A stretch of 64,000 nt of DNA, from assembly GCA_020081605.1 (NCBI GenBank), contig JAHREC010000062.1, positions 1,612,001 to 1,676,000 on the forward strand. The letters are read 5' to 3'. The translations under genes and the position numbers were made by a program. Positions 1 to 15,100 of the stretch are shown here, one piece after another; the first letter of the stretch is position 1; each line of letters opens with the position of its first letter. The DNA is from Albifimbria verrucaria (Eukaryota > Ascomycota > Sordariomycetes > Hypocreales > Stachybotryaceae). The notes under the pieces were generated by a model. It did not search any database, was not told the origin of the DNA, and saw only the letters and a list, made by a program, of their open reading frames with translations.

Positions 1-200
1 AAGCAAAATATATTATACCTTTATATAGATTATTAAAGCTTTAATAATATTATAAAAAGTTAGTAGTTTTTATTTTTAGCTTTAAAAATCCTTTAATATA
101 TATTAAGAATAGAATTTTTATTAAAAATTTATATTTTTAGAAATTATTATATTAGATTCTTAAAAGATAAATATAAAATAGCTTTTGGAATATACTATAC

Positions 201-355
201 TTATTATAAATATATTATAATTATTATAAATATATTATAATTATTATAAATATAGTATAATTATTATAAGTATAGTATAATTATTATAAATATAGTATAA
301 TTATTATAAATATATTATAATTATTATAAATATAGTATAATTATTATAAATATAT
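201..355. repeat. 20-bp AT tandem array
   Basis: Nearly eight head-to-tail copies of a unit of exactly 20 bp, TTATTATAAATATATTATAA, with one recurrent T/G difference at the same position in several copies. Only A and T vary otherwise. The regularity contrasts with the decayed DNA around it, so the array probably expanded after the surrounding repeats were mutated. Confidence 0.85.
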
Positions 356-1269
356 AATTATATTATTTAGTATAATTAATATATTATTTATCTTTTAGGC
401 TTATATATATAAAATATTATAAAGCTATTAGATTTAATTTATAAGCTATATTTAGATAATATTTATATTTTTTATAAAATTATAACTTTTATAATAAATA
501 TTTCTATTAGAGTTTAAAGTAACTTGAAAAGCTATGTTTTTTATTAATTTAAGTAAATAATATTTTTAAGCTAAATAGAATATTTAGAATTAATTTTATT
601 AATAAATAATTCAATTATAAGTACTATACAGATTAATAATATTATTGAAAAAAATAAAGATTTATAAAAAGTATAAATATTCTTAAGATTTTAAAATTTT
701 TATTAGAGATTTATATATAAACATATTATTATTATAATATTCTTAATTATAGTTTTATAAGATAAGTAAAAAAAAAAAACTAAAGCTTATATAGCTTTAT
801 AAAAATAAATAATAAGTATTTTAATATCTTATTTAATTATTTTAAAAATTATATTTATTTTAATATCATAAGCTAGGTTTAAATATTAAGATAAAAATAA
901 ATATCTTAAAGTAAATAAAAATAATTATTTTATTATAGCTTAATTTAAAAGAATATTAATATTATATAATTCTTTAATTAGAAAATAGGAATAAAATAGA
1001 ATTAAATTATAGAATATTAGATAAAAGGATTATTAATAATTGTTCAAGCTTATAAATATTAATATTATTATATTAAAAAAATAATTATATTAATAAAAAT
1101 CTTATATAATTATTAAAATTCAAATAATCTTTTGAGTTAAATTAAGTAAAAAAATAATTATATTAATATATATTCTTTATATTTTATAGTTTTATAGTTA
1201 AATATTAATAAAAAGCTTTTAAATATATTAATATTTTATTTAAAAAAATAAATAAGATAAATTATAATA

Positions 1270-2557
1270 AACTTTATATCTATATAAAGCTATCTAGCTA
1301 CTAGCCTTAAAATCCTCCTTTATTTATTTAATAAATTTATAAAATTATTCAAAATAGAGTATATAATAAATATAATAATATATTAAGGTATATTTATTTA
1401 AATAAAAATAATAATAATAAAGATTAATAATAATAATCAAGGCCTTTAATAAATTATATATTATTAAATACATAATATATAGAATATATAAGTAATTTAT
1501 AATTATATTATAATAATCTTTAATAGAAGGTATAGATCTATAAATTTTTAATATATTAAAGCCTTTAAATATATTATTAAGGTTATATTATAAAGGATTA
1601 ATAAATTAATTTAAATAACTTTCTAGGATATATTATAAAAGCTTATAGTTTTAATTTATAATATACTAAGAATATGTTAAAATTATATATATTTTATAAA
1701 TTTAATATAAAGCTATTTTTAAGCTATTTTATAAATAATTTAGATATTTTTATTATAAAGCTAGGTTTAAGAATTTTATTTAATAAACCTTAAAGATATA
1801 TATTAATTTTTTTATAGGCTTTTATAATTAAAATAATAATATTTTCAATAGAATATTATTCTTATTATAATATTATAAACCCTTTATAAGATATAGTTGT
1901 AAAATTAAATCTTAGAGTAATATTAAATTATATTTAAATATTTTAAAAATAATAAATAAAGCTTTTAAAAAGAATATTATAATAATTATATATTAAAATT
2001 CAAATAAATATTATATAATATTTTTTTAATAAAATATAATTAAATATATAAAAAATAAAATATAAATTTATAAGGTTTTCGAATTAATTATATTTATAAA
2101 TGAGAAGATTTTTATAATAATTATAAAAATACCTTATTTTATTTAAAATATAAATTTAATAAACCTTGAGAAAATTATTAATAGAATAAATAAAATAAAG
2201 ATATTATATATATTATAAAAATAATATTAATATAAAAATAAAATATATAATATTTTTTATTAATAGAATTATTTTAAGAAATATTAATAAGCTTAATAAT
2301 ATTAATATTATAATATAATTGTAATTATTAAAATATAAATCTTATAAAAGATTGATTAAATATATTGAATATTATAAATATTCTAAATAAAAATATATAA
2401 TAAAATATTATATTTTGAAAATAAAATATAATCATTATATATATAATATATTTAAGAAATAAAAATAGCTATTTAGTAATAAAAGGCTTAATTTTTAAAT
2501 AATATGTTTTTATTAAAAAATATTTATACTTTATTTTTATATTCACTTTATAATAAT

Positions 2558-2594
<37 letters not shown>

Positions 2595-5500
2595 TATTTA
2601 TTTATTTTATTAATTGAAAATTTCACTCTTTAGATTTAAAAGATTTAATAATTTACTAATTTTAATATATAACTATAATTTAAAGCTAAAAGTATAATTA
2701 AATCAAATTTAAATTTAATATTAAATTCTTTAACAAAAATAAAAAAATTATTAAAATATTTAAAGTTTAATCCTATAAATAATAGTTAAATTAATATTAT
2801 ATTAAACTTTAATTATAATGATTTATATATTATTCTTAGATTATTAATTTTAATTTTTAATTTTTATAAATATTATAATAATATAAATATTTTTTTATAG
2901 AATATAATTAATTTATAAATAAATATTTCTTTAATATTTCAATTATAAATTAAATATAATATAATTATATTATAAAAGCTTATTTAAATTATATTTCATA
3001 TATTATATTTTAATATATTAAATTATTATTTAATAATAAATATATAATATTTTCTATATATAAATATTATAGGCTTAACTTATAAAAACTTGTTTAAAAT
3101 TAAATTAAATAATTTAATATTTTATTTACCTAAAAATGTATAATTATTATTTTATTTTTAATATATAAGGAATTAAAATTAATATAATTTTATATAAATA
3201 TTAAAATAAAAATAAATAAAAATATTTTTCTGTAAAAGACTTTAATTTATATTATTTATTATAAAATAAATATAATTAATATTATATAATTAATAAAGCT
3301 TTTTAAATAAAAGTTTATTAAATTTAGTTTAAGCTTTTTATTTTTTTAAAGTGTAATTATTAAAAATAAACTAAATAATAAAAATTATATTATTTATTTA
3401 AGCTAAATAACCTAAGGGTTAATAATAATATAAATAAATATCAATAATATATTAAATAGCTTTAATTATATTATATAAATACTCTATATTATAATTATAA
3501 TATACTTTATTATATTTTTATATTATTATTAAATTATATAAAATAAAAAAGAATTATAATTAAATTTATAGTTTATTTTAATATATGTTATATTATCCTT
3601 AAATTAAAAATAAAAATAAATACGCTTATAAATTAAATTTTCAAGTAAACTTGAATTATAACAAATATATTAATCTTTAAAAATATTTTAAAGCTTAAAT
3701 CTTTAAATTTATACGAAAACTATACGATAATAAAAATTCTTATAATTATAAAATAAATATATTATATAATATAATATTTTTATAAGTTAATAATTCTTAA
3801 TAATTACAAAATAAAATAATTAGCTTGAATATATAATATATATAATATATACTATAGTATATAAAAAGCCTTTTAAAGTTAAATTTATATAATCTTCTAA
3901 ATATAATAATATAAATAATAAGATATTAAGCTTAATTAATAAGTAAATATTAATTTATATTTATATATATTTTATATTTTAGTAAATATAATTTAGATGT
4001 AAATATATTTAGTATTATAAAACCTTTAAAAAAGTATATATATTAATAAAAAGAATTTTCTTTATTTAAATAAATATTTTAAAAATTGTTAATATAAATA
4101 TAGGAATAATATAAAATTATATTATAATAGATATTATATTAGTTAATATTAAAATTATAATTATAAATATAAAATATATATTATTTTATTAATAATTATA
4201 AAAAGTTTTTAATATTAATAAGATTTTAATTAGCCTATTTAAAGCCTATAATAATCCTTTTTTATATAATAATAATTTTAGCTTAAATTAATTTTATATT
4301 TAATTACTTTTTTAAATTATTCTTATATTATATTTATAATAATATTAAAAAAACTAAAAACATTTATTAAATAGTATTAAACTTTTATAGATTAAAGGCT
4401 TATTTTATTATTTAAATAATCAGTAAAATAATAAAAAGGATATTAAAAGGCTAAATTATTTATATTATAAAAAATATAATTTTTAATTAGAAAATTAAAT
4501 AAATAATCAATTAAATTAATTTATAATTATCATAATAAAAATAATCTAGTATATAACTAAAGCAATTAATATATATATATACTTCTAGCTACTAAGGCCC
4601 TTAAGCTATATAAGGGCTTAAAAAGTATAAAAGCTTTATGCTTATATAAATAAGAATTAAAAAGATTAGATTATAAAAATTGCTCTTTTAAAAAAATTCC
4701 TAAGAATAATAATATCTTAATATTAATATAAAAAAGAAGGAAAATCTAATATATATTCTTATTTATTACCTATTCTATAAATATATATATAAGATTATTA
4801 TAAAAATACTATAAACCTATACTTAATTTAAGAAAGCTTTTTATACCTTAATAAAAATAAATTAAATATTTATAGGCTATTTTAAACAAATTATTTAAAA
4901 TATTTTAAGCTAATAAAAAATCAAATTATAATCTGATTATTATAAGTAAATTATATATTCATATTAAGCTTAATATAAATATATATTTAATTTTTAATTT
5001 ATAAAGTATAGATAAGATATTATAATTATATAATTATAAAAGGTTATTAAAAATAAAAATATAAATAAAATTATAATAAAATTATATTAATATTAAAAAT
5101 AAAGTTAATTAATAAATAAAAGTTTATTTTAAATTTTTAAAATTTTTAAAGCTATTAAGTCTATAAAATAATTACAATACTAAAAATATAAATCTATTAT
5201 ATTTATAATAAAATTAAATTAATTTTTTTACTTATAATTAATTTAATTTTTTGAGTTTTTATAGAATTTTTAAGGTTTTAATAATCTTAATTAATATTTT
5301 ATCTTAATTATATATTTTTATAAAAAAAGTCTATAATTATATAAATATATTATAATTATTTATTATATCTTATATAAATATAATAATAAATATATAATTA
5401 AATTTAAATTTAAAAATTAAATATATTATTTTTTAAAAAATTAATATATTTATTTTATTAAAAATAAAATATTAATAAATTTATATTATATATAAATTAT

Positions 5501-6030
5501 CCTTAATCTAAATATTTAATAATTTTCTTTTTTAAATAAGCTTAAACTCTCTTAATTAAAGCTATAATAATATTATAAATAATAATAAAAAGCTAATAAT
5601 ATAAATCAATTTTCAAGCTCTTTTATATTTAATATAATCCTTTTTTAGGATTTATATAAATATAAATTTTATATATATAAATTTTAATTATATAATTAAT
5701 AATAATTAAATTTATTAAATATTAATAAATAAATAAATATTCTATTAAACATAATATATATATAATTAATTATAATATAAATAAATAAGGCTTTATACTT
5801 TAGGCTTTATATATAAAATATATTATATAAAATATATATTAAATTCATTTTATTTTCTTTAAGAATATTAATATATTCTTAAAGGCTTTGGCTTTTCAAT
5901 TTTTTTAGTTTTTTTAAGGGGGCAGGGAGTGTATATTTAAAATAAAAATAAAAAAAGTTTTTTTAAAGGAATATTAATAATAAAAACAAAAAAAGCTAAG
6001 TTATTAAATATTTATAAAATATAAATATAT
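1270..6030. mobile_element. Decayed transposon, copy A (about 4.8 kb)
   Basis: This segment aligns by eye, end to end and in the same orientation, with 12,181-17,570. Both begin with a CTACT(A/T)A-rich stretch followed by AAATCCTCCTT or AGATCCTCCTT, and both end with a TTAAAGGAATATTAATAATAAA-like block preceded by a GCTTT/GCCTT stretch. A third copy (10,530-12,180) keeps only the low-coordinate end, and a fourth (19,480-20,640) matches the middle around 3,380-4,540. Retention of one end and loss of the other would fit a 5'-truncated LINE lying on the minus strand, but no reverse-transcriptase motif could be read, so the class is unknown. Confidence 0.55.
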
Positions 6031-6087
6031 TTAATATATATATATAATAAGAGTAAGATAAAAATAATATAGATTTATATTAATAAT

Positions 6088-6348
<261 letters not shown>

Positions 6349-6559
6349 AAGAATTATAATAGAAATTATTAAGAAGCTATTATAGAATTAAATTATATTA
6401 TTTATAAATAAATAATATTATAAAAAAATTTAAAACCATTACTATATTGATTAATATCCCAACTATAAAAATAAAAGTATTATAATATAATAATATATAT
6501 AATATATACCTATAAATAAAAAAGCTTCTGTATTTAATAATGAAAAGAAAATATGAAAT

Positions 6560-6970
6560 TACTTTAGATTATATAATATATAAGCCTATACTAAATACTT
6601 TACTATTCTACCCTTAGTAACTATCAATAATTAATATAATAATTATTATATTTATTAATAATTAAAATAGTTATTATTATAATTAATATTCCTCCTTACC
6701 TTAGGGAGCCTATTCTATATAATATTAAATAACTATAAACTAATAATCCTGCCTAAGGGTGTATTATTGCCTTATAATAAGAATATAATAAATTCTTAAA
6801 TGAAGCTATATTTATTAATATTAATATGGTATTATGAATATCGTTTTCTTTCTTAGTATAGCCTAGAATTATGATATAAGCGAATTTAATTAATCCAAGG
6901 CTTTTATTTATTATATAGTTTTCTTTTATAGTATAAGATTATAGATATACTATATATAGTAAGATAGGCT
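6560..6970. repeat. Diverged repeat, family 2 copy 1
   Basis: Shares an ordered series of blocks with 17,690-18,125 in the same orientation: an ATAGTTATTATTATAATTA block, a TTATTAATATAGTATT-like block, a CTTAGTATAGCCTA/ATAGCTTAGGCTA block, then AATCCAAGG or AATCTAAGG followed by TTTTTATT and an ATAGTTTTTCTTTTAT-like stretch. It lies just beyond the end of transposon copy A, as its partner does beyond copy B, so the pair may be one extended end of the same element. Confidence 0.5.
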
Positions 6971-9900
6971 ATTTAAAGTATATAGTAAATAAATAAATGA
7001 AATAAGATTAATAAAAATTATATAAAAATTTAATTATTATATTAATAAAGTAAAGAATATCTAAAATATTAAAGATATTATTAAAGATTAAAAATAATAT
7101 TATATAAATTATAAATAATTAAATAAAATTATATGAAATTTTATTTAATAAGATAGTTTGATTTAATATAATGTTAAGCTTAAATGATTTATATTAATAA
7201 TAATTACGGAGAATATACTACTATATCTAGAGTTTATATATAATAGAATAATTTTAAAATTAATAATAAAATTAGTCTATAAAAGATAAATATATAATTA
7301 TTTTACTTTATATAAAAATATTTATAAAATATAAATTAAAGAAGAATTTATAATTAATGAATAATAATACATTTTAATATATTAAGAAATATTTATAGAT
7401 TCTGAAAATATTACAATTATAATATAAAATAATTACTTTCTATTTGAATAATTTATTAAGTAAGTATTTTAAAATATATAAAATTTGATAATTATTCTAA
7501 TATAAATTTTTATAAGAATATATATAGAGGTAAAAAAATTAGATTAAATAATATAGAATTTATAAATAAACTTAAATATAGAAATATTTTAAAAATTAGT
7601 ATTTAAAAAGTTTATTAAGTTTTGAATAATTTATAAATAAATTATTAATAAACTTTATTATTAATTTATTTAAATATTAATATTAAAATAAAAAACTAAT
7701 ATTATTTTAATTATAATTTATTATTATATAGAATATATTATGTATATATTAATAAATATTTTTATGATTATTTAAAAGTTAATAAAGTTATTTTATAAAG
7801 AAATTTAGCTATATTCTTAAATATTAAGAGAATTTCTATTTAAATATAGCTTAATACTTATTAATATATTTTAATTTAAATTATATTATATTTTTATTAT
7901 AAAATAAAAGCTTTTAATAATATTTTATTTAAAGATTAATAATCAAATAAAATATATAAATTAAATATTAAAATATTATTTAAGATTTTATATAAATAAT
8001 AAGATAATATTATAATTATAATTATTGAATAAAATATAATCTATTTATTAAACTTTTATAAATATTATTATAGATATTATTTTTTAGAAAATATTAATAA
8101 GCTATTTATTAGAATTATATTCTAATATTAAGGATAATATTTGTTTAAAAAGAGTATTAAAAATTAAAGCTTAAATAAAAAAAATTATTAAATAATAAAG
8201 ATACTTAATACTATTATAATAAAAGCCCTAAGAAAGTATAAAAAATTATTATATTAATTAATATAAAATCATTAATTTGATTTTCAAAAATATAAATTCA
8301 AAAATAAAAGATTTCATTCAAATAAAATTTAAGATTTAAGAAAAAAGCTTAAAAGTTATTATTAAAATATATATAAATCATTTAGTATTATTTATTAGGT
8401 AAATAAAGTTATATTATATTTATATATTATTTTAATAGAATTATAAATTGAGTAGAACCTGAATATAAATTTAGCTAAAAGTATATTAATATTAAACCTT
8501 AAAAATATAAATAAAGAATAAAAGCTTAAAGAATAAAAGATTAAGCTATTTTAAATAATAAGTATTATTATATTATTAAATTATTAAATTTAGCTTTATA
8601 TATATATTTAATAAATATCTATTTTAATTATAGATATTATATAATAAATAATTTAAATATTTAAAATAAAATTGTATAAAATTCTATTTATAAAATATTA
8701 TTCAAAGGGTTAGAAAAATAACAATAAGAATATAGATAAATATTTATTATTCATTAAATAAAAATACCCTTAATCTTAAAAGAATAAGTTAAGTGAAAAG
8801 AAAGTTAATCTTATATTTATTATATTAAATAATTAAATAAAAATAAAAAAAAGCCTTTTATAAAAGGGAGGATAATATAAATAAGATATTATATATTCTA
8901 TATAGCCTCTTATAAAATATAAAATAAAAACATTGAATATACAAAAAAAAAAAAAAGTCTAGTTAATATATTTATAATATTAGTTTCTTATATTTACTTT
9001 TTATTTACAATATTAAATAAAATCAATTTATTAATTAATTATATTCTATTAAAGCATTTTTATTTTACTATAATATCTATAAAAAAGGATCTATAATTAA
9101 AGCTATATTTATAAGAATTAAAAGCTTAAAATTAATAATTTAAGAATAGTATATCAATTATAATAGTTAAAGTTTATTGTAATTTAAATTTAATTATTAT
9201 TGTAGAATGAGATATTAAATAAATTTAGAATATAGTTATTATATTTTTTTAGAAATACTTAATATTTATTAAATATTAATTAAGCTATATTTTAAGCTTT
9301 ATAGTTATATTATTATTATAATATTAATAAATTATTAGGTTTTTTTAATTTAAAAATTTAAAATATTAATTAATGAAATAAATAAAAAATTATATTTTAT
9401 ATACTTCTTTTTATTATTATTATAAAATGAATATAAGCTTAGGCTATATAGTTTTTCTAAAGAGAATATATTATATAAAAAATAATTTTATTTTTTTAAA
9501 TAAATATTATTATTTTAAATAGATATTATTAGTTTAAATAAATATTATTATTGTAAATAGATATTATTATTGTAAATAGATATTATTATTGTAAATAAAT
9601 ATTATTATTTTATATATATATCCAATATTTATATTTTAACTTTAATAAATATATAAAATATTATATATTATTAACTATTATACTTAAGATATTAAATTAA
9701 ATTAATTGACTTTTTTCTATAATTTATATTTTATAGTTAAAATTAAATTATAATATTATTACTATAAAGTTTATTTATAAAAGTAACTTTATATCTATTA
9801 TAACTTAAATAATACCTACTACTTTTATTATTAATACTCTAAGTATATATTATTAATGAATATTAATAATTTATATTAAAGAATATCATTGAGGAAGTAT

Positions 9901-10529
9901 ATTATACTTACTCCTCCCTATGAAGTATTAATAATTATTATTAATAAATTAAACATAAAGCTATTTATAGAATAATTTCTTAAAATAAATATTACTTTTC
10001 ATTATTCTCTTTTATTCGATAAAGCTATATTTTATGTAATAAATACGTATATAGAGAAATTAAATATTAATTTAGTAGTTTATTAATACGAACTAAATAT
10101 TATTAATTACTATTATAGTATTATTTATTATAATAAAAGTAGAATAATTTAATATTCTATTAACCTGGAAGACATATATATTAAATATAATCGATTAATT
10201 TTAATATAAATAGAATAAAATTTTATGTATATAATATCTTTATTTAATTATTAATTATTATTTATATTTAAAAGAATTAATAACTTATACAATAAAGTAA
10301 ACAATTATAATTATATAATTATAAGCTTAATAATTAAGTAGTTTTTATAAAATATTAAAAGAAAAGTAGTAAGAAAAATATTATAATATTATTTATTTAT
10401 TTAAGACTAGATTAAGTTTCAAATATATTTTGTAATATATATATATATATACAAATGATAATAATATATAAAATATTATTCAAGTAAGATTTTTTAATTT
10501 ATTTTAATAATCATATTAACTTTATATTT
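6971..10529. other. AT-rich DNA without a recognisable gene
   Basis: No coding signal. It contains a short tandem array of a 19-20 bp unit ending ATTATTATTGTAAATAGAT at about 9,508-9,612 and a small hairpin of complementary GAGGAAGTATA / TATACTTACTCCTC arms at 9,891-9,917. A slightly GC-richer stretch near 10,000-10,210 is probably a less mutated transposon fragment. Confidence 0.6.
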
Positions 10530-12180
10530 ATATAAAGCTGCTTACTAACTAACTATAAGACTAGCCTCATTCCCAGTATATAAGAGTATATACGTTTATT
10601 AAAAATATAATATAAAGTTAGTATTATAATATAATATACCTTATTTATTTAAATGTAAGAAAATGATAATCACTATTAATAATAATTATTATAATTTTAA
10701 AAAATATATATATTATTGAATAAATAATAAATATAGTATATAAATAACTAATAATTAAATTAATATAATATTTAATAAAAAGCCTATCCTTATAGATTAT
10801 TTATACATTAAAGTTTTTAAATATAGTATAAAATCTTTATTATAAAGAATTATTATATTAATTTAAATAATCTTTAAAAGTTTATAAAAAGAATTTATAA
10901 TTTAAATATATAATTATATTAGATATATAGTAAAAATATTTATATTTTATATATTAAATTTGAACTTATTTTTATAATATATATTATAATTAAATTATGA
11001 AATTTTATTATTAAAATAATTTTAATAATTTTTCTATATAAATCTTAAAGCCATAAAATAATCCTTTTTAAAAGATTTTATAATTAATTAATTATATATT
11101 TATTTTATAACTCTTTTTATCAGAATATAAAAGTTATTTATAATATATATTAATAAGTTTTAATTTTAAATTAATAATAAATTATAGTTAAACTAATATA
11201 AAAATAATAAATATAGCTTTAAAAAATAATATAATTATAATTATATATTAATTTTTTATAAAATTTAATTTGAAATATAAAAAAAAAAAAGATATAAGTA
11301 TATAAAATAATTAAATTAGTTATAATTAATATATAAATATATTTTTATAATAATAAAAGAAAGCTTTTTAAAATAAAAATATAATTTAAATAAAATTTCA
11401 AAACCTTTATAAAAGAATCAAAGAAAATAAGATTTTATATATATTCTAAATAAAATATTAATATAAATATAAATTATATATAATTTATTATTAATAGTAT
11501 TATTTTAAAAGAAGATAAATAGGGTTTATAATAATATTATAATAATTTAATTTTAATTTTTAATATATAAATTATATAAAGATTTATTTATATTAAATTA
11601 ATAGAATAAATATTATAAATAAAAATATATAATAGAATATTATAGGTTAAACTTAAAATATAAATATTATATTCATATAATATATTAAAAAGATAAAAAT
11701 ATTTATATAATAATAAAATATATATATTTTATATAATATATTTTTATAAAAAGAATATATTTTAAATTTATATTTACCATATTATAACTATAAAACTATA
11801 TATATATACTAATTTATTAATTCTTTTATAATAATAAAATCTTAAATTTACTATAAAATCTTTTAAAAAAATATTTAAAATATTTAAATTTTAATTTTAT
11901 AAATATAAATTACATTTATAATATAATAAATCTTAATTATACTAATATATATATTATTTTTAAACTAATAATATTTATGTTTAAATTTTTAGAGAAGTAA
12001 ATATAAATATATAGCTTTTTCTTAATTGATATTATAATAAAATAAATATCTTTTATAAATATTTTTAATTAATATTATATATAATAGAATAAACATAACT
12101 AATATTTTAGGATTAATAAATATTTTTATAGACTAAATATATTAATTTTATTTTAATTTTTATTTAGATTTTACACTTTA
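10530..12180. mobile_element. Truncated third copy of the copy A/B element
   Basis: The opening (GCTGCTTACTAACTAACTA and the following AT-rich sequence) matches the opening of copies A and B in order and spacing for at least several hundred bases. It ends where copy B begins, giving a head-to-tail arrangement. Divergence is mostly C/T and G/A. Confidence 0.5.
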
Positions 12181-15100
12181 TATTTGTAAAAAGCAACCTA
12201 TCTACTTAAGATCCTCCTTCTCCTTATTTCATAAATATATAGTATTATTAAAAGTATAATATATACTAAAGAAAACAATATATTAATGCTTATTTATTTA
12301 TATTCAAAGAATAATAATAATTATTAATGATAATAATTAAGAATTTTAATAAACTATATATTATAAGTAATTAAATAATAAATATATTAAATAAATAATT
12401 TATAACTAAATGAAGATAATATTTAATAAGATACTTAATCTTATAATTTTTTTATATATTAAAGTCTTAAAATATAATATTACATTTATATTATAAAAGA
12501 TTATTAAATAATATTAAATAGTTTCTTAAAATATATTAAAAGAATTTATAGCTTAAATTACTAACTAAATTTAAAATATATTAAAATCATTTGTATTCTA
12601 AAGTTAACTTTATAATTTTCTTTAATAAGGTTTAAAGCTATATATTAATTATTTCAAAGATTTTATAATTCAAGTAATAATATTTTTATTATAGAACTAC
12701 TTTTATTATAAGATTATATATTCTTTTTAATATATGTTTATATTTTTAAGCTATAAATTAATATTTAAATATATTTAAATACTTTAGAAAGAATAAAAAC
12801 ATATTTTAAAACACTATTATAACAATTATATATTAACTTTAGAATAAAAACTAAATATTAATTCTTTAAAAAATATAATTTTAAGTATAAAGAACTATAT
12901 AAACTTATAAAATATTTATATTAATTATAATTATAAATAAAAAGATTTCTATTATAATAATATTATAATATAATCTTAATTATTAAAGTATATATAATAT
13001 AAGAAAATATTATAAGCTTAATTAATATTATAAATATTATAAATAAAGAATATAATAAAATATTATACTTTAAAATTAAAATATAATATATTAAAGAAAT
13101 AAAAATATTTATTTAATATTAAAACTTTAACTTTTAAATAATATCTTCTTTATAAAAAAAATATAAAGTTTAATTATATATTTATTTAATTATAAATAGA
13201 ATATGGAATATAAAAATATTTTTATGAATATTTTAAACTTAATATTTTAATTATTAAAATATAAACAGCTAATAATTAAATAATTAATTTCTAAAAATAT
13301 CATTTTGAACTTTAAAATATAATTAATTTAATATTAAATATTGTTTTTAGAAAAATTAAAAACCCTTAAAATATTTTAGATTTAATTTCATAAAAAAAAA
13401 GAAATTAATATTATATTAAATTCTATATATAATAATTTATAAAATATTTTTTATTATTAATATTAAGCATTTAATTTTATATATATACCTTAAAATATAT
13501 AATCTTTTTATAAACTAATTAATAATATATAAATCTTTTTATAAAATATAACTAATTAATAAATAAATATAAATTAAATATTATAAGTAGAAATTAATTA
13601 TAACTATATTATATTATATAATAATATAAGAATTATAATTAATTTTATATACTTAAATAAATAAATTTATTTCTTATTATATTATACTAAATAACTGGTA
13701 TTTTAAATATATATATAATATATATTTAATTTATAATAGTTTTATTAAAATTAAATTAATTAATTATATATTTTATTATTTTAAATTTAATATTTTATAA
13801 TTATTATTATATTTCTATTATAAATGGGAATTAAAAATGAAATATTTTTTCATAAATTTTATATTAAATATAATTAAATATATATTTTTATAAAGAATTT
13901 TAATATATATAACTTATTATAAAGTATTTATAATTAATATTTTAAAATTAATAAAATCGTTTTATATAAATATTCTTCTTTTATTTTAATCTTTATATAT
14001 TTAAAAATATAATTATTAAAAATAAATTATATAATTTTAATTATATTATATATTTATTTTATATTATAATATTTATATTTATTTTATTTAACTTTTATAT
14101 ATTATTATTAAAATATAATAAATAAAATTATATTATAATAAAATTATATATTAAGTTATTATTATAATAAATATAATAATGCTTAAAAGTATTGTAAAAT
14201 ATAAATATTTAAACTTATAATAAAATAATAAAATATTCAAAATTATAATAATTATAAAATAATAAAATATTAAAAATTATAATAGTTATAAAAGATATAT
14301 GATATAAAATATAATATTCGAATAACTTTATAATTATTAATTATTATATAGTAATATAATTAATTTAGATTAAATATATAATATTTAAAAATTAAAATAA
14401 ATATTGGTTTTAAATAAAATTATAAATAATATAATATAAATATTTATATTATTAAATAAACTACTAAAAATATCTTATATTTTAATAAGATAATTTTTCT
14501 TTATATTTTATTAATAGTTTTAAGTTTTATTAATAAAATAATTGAAATGATATAAATTTGTATTATAATAAATAATATAATAATTAATATAGTAATTAAT
14601 ATTAAAATTATATATATATATATAAAAATATATTAATTTATTAATTTATGAATTTATTAATAATTATAAAATTTTAATTAACTTATTTAATATATATAAT
14701 AATTCTTTTAATATAATAAGAAATTTAATTAAAATTATATTATATTAAATTAGTTATTAAATTATTACTAAATTATTTTTATAATAATATGTAATACTTT
14801 GTCACATGGATCCGGATGGATCGGTTTAGATGTGTAAGGTTCAAGTTGTCTCTATTACGTTTATGCCCGAAGGCCTCTCTATGTATATATCCCCTGCGAT
14901 ACATGTCTACATACGATACATATATATATTATAATTAAAAGAAATTATTAAATAATATTGTATTATTTAATATAATTAATAAAATAATATAATTATATTT
15001 AAAAAATTAACTTATACTTAATATAATAAAATATAATTTTTTATTTAAAAAGTAAATAAATATTTATTGAATTTAATCTTAAAGATAATAAGAAAAATAT

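Noticed and set aside
201..355. CRISPR-like array
   Set aside because: There are no spacers; the units are contiguous AT tandem repeats in a eukaryotic genome.
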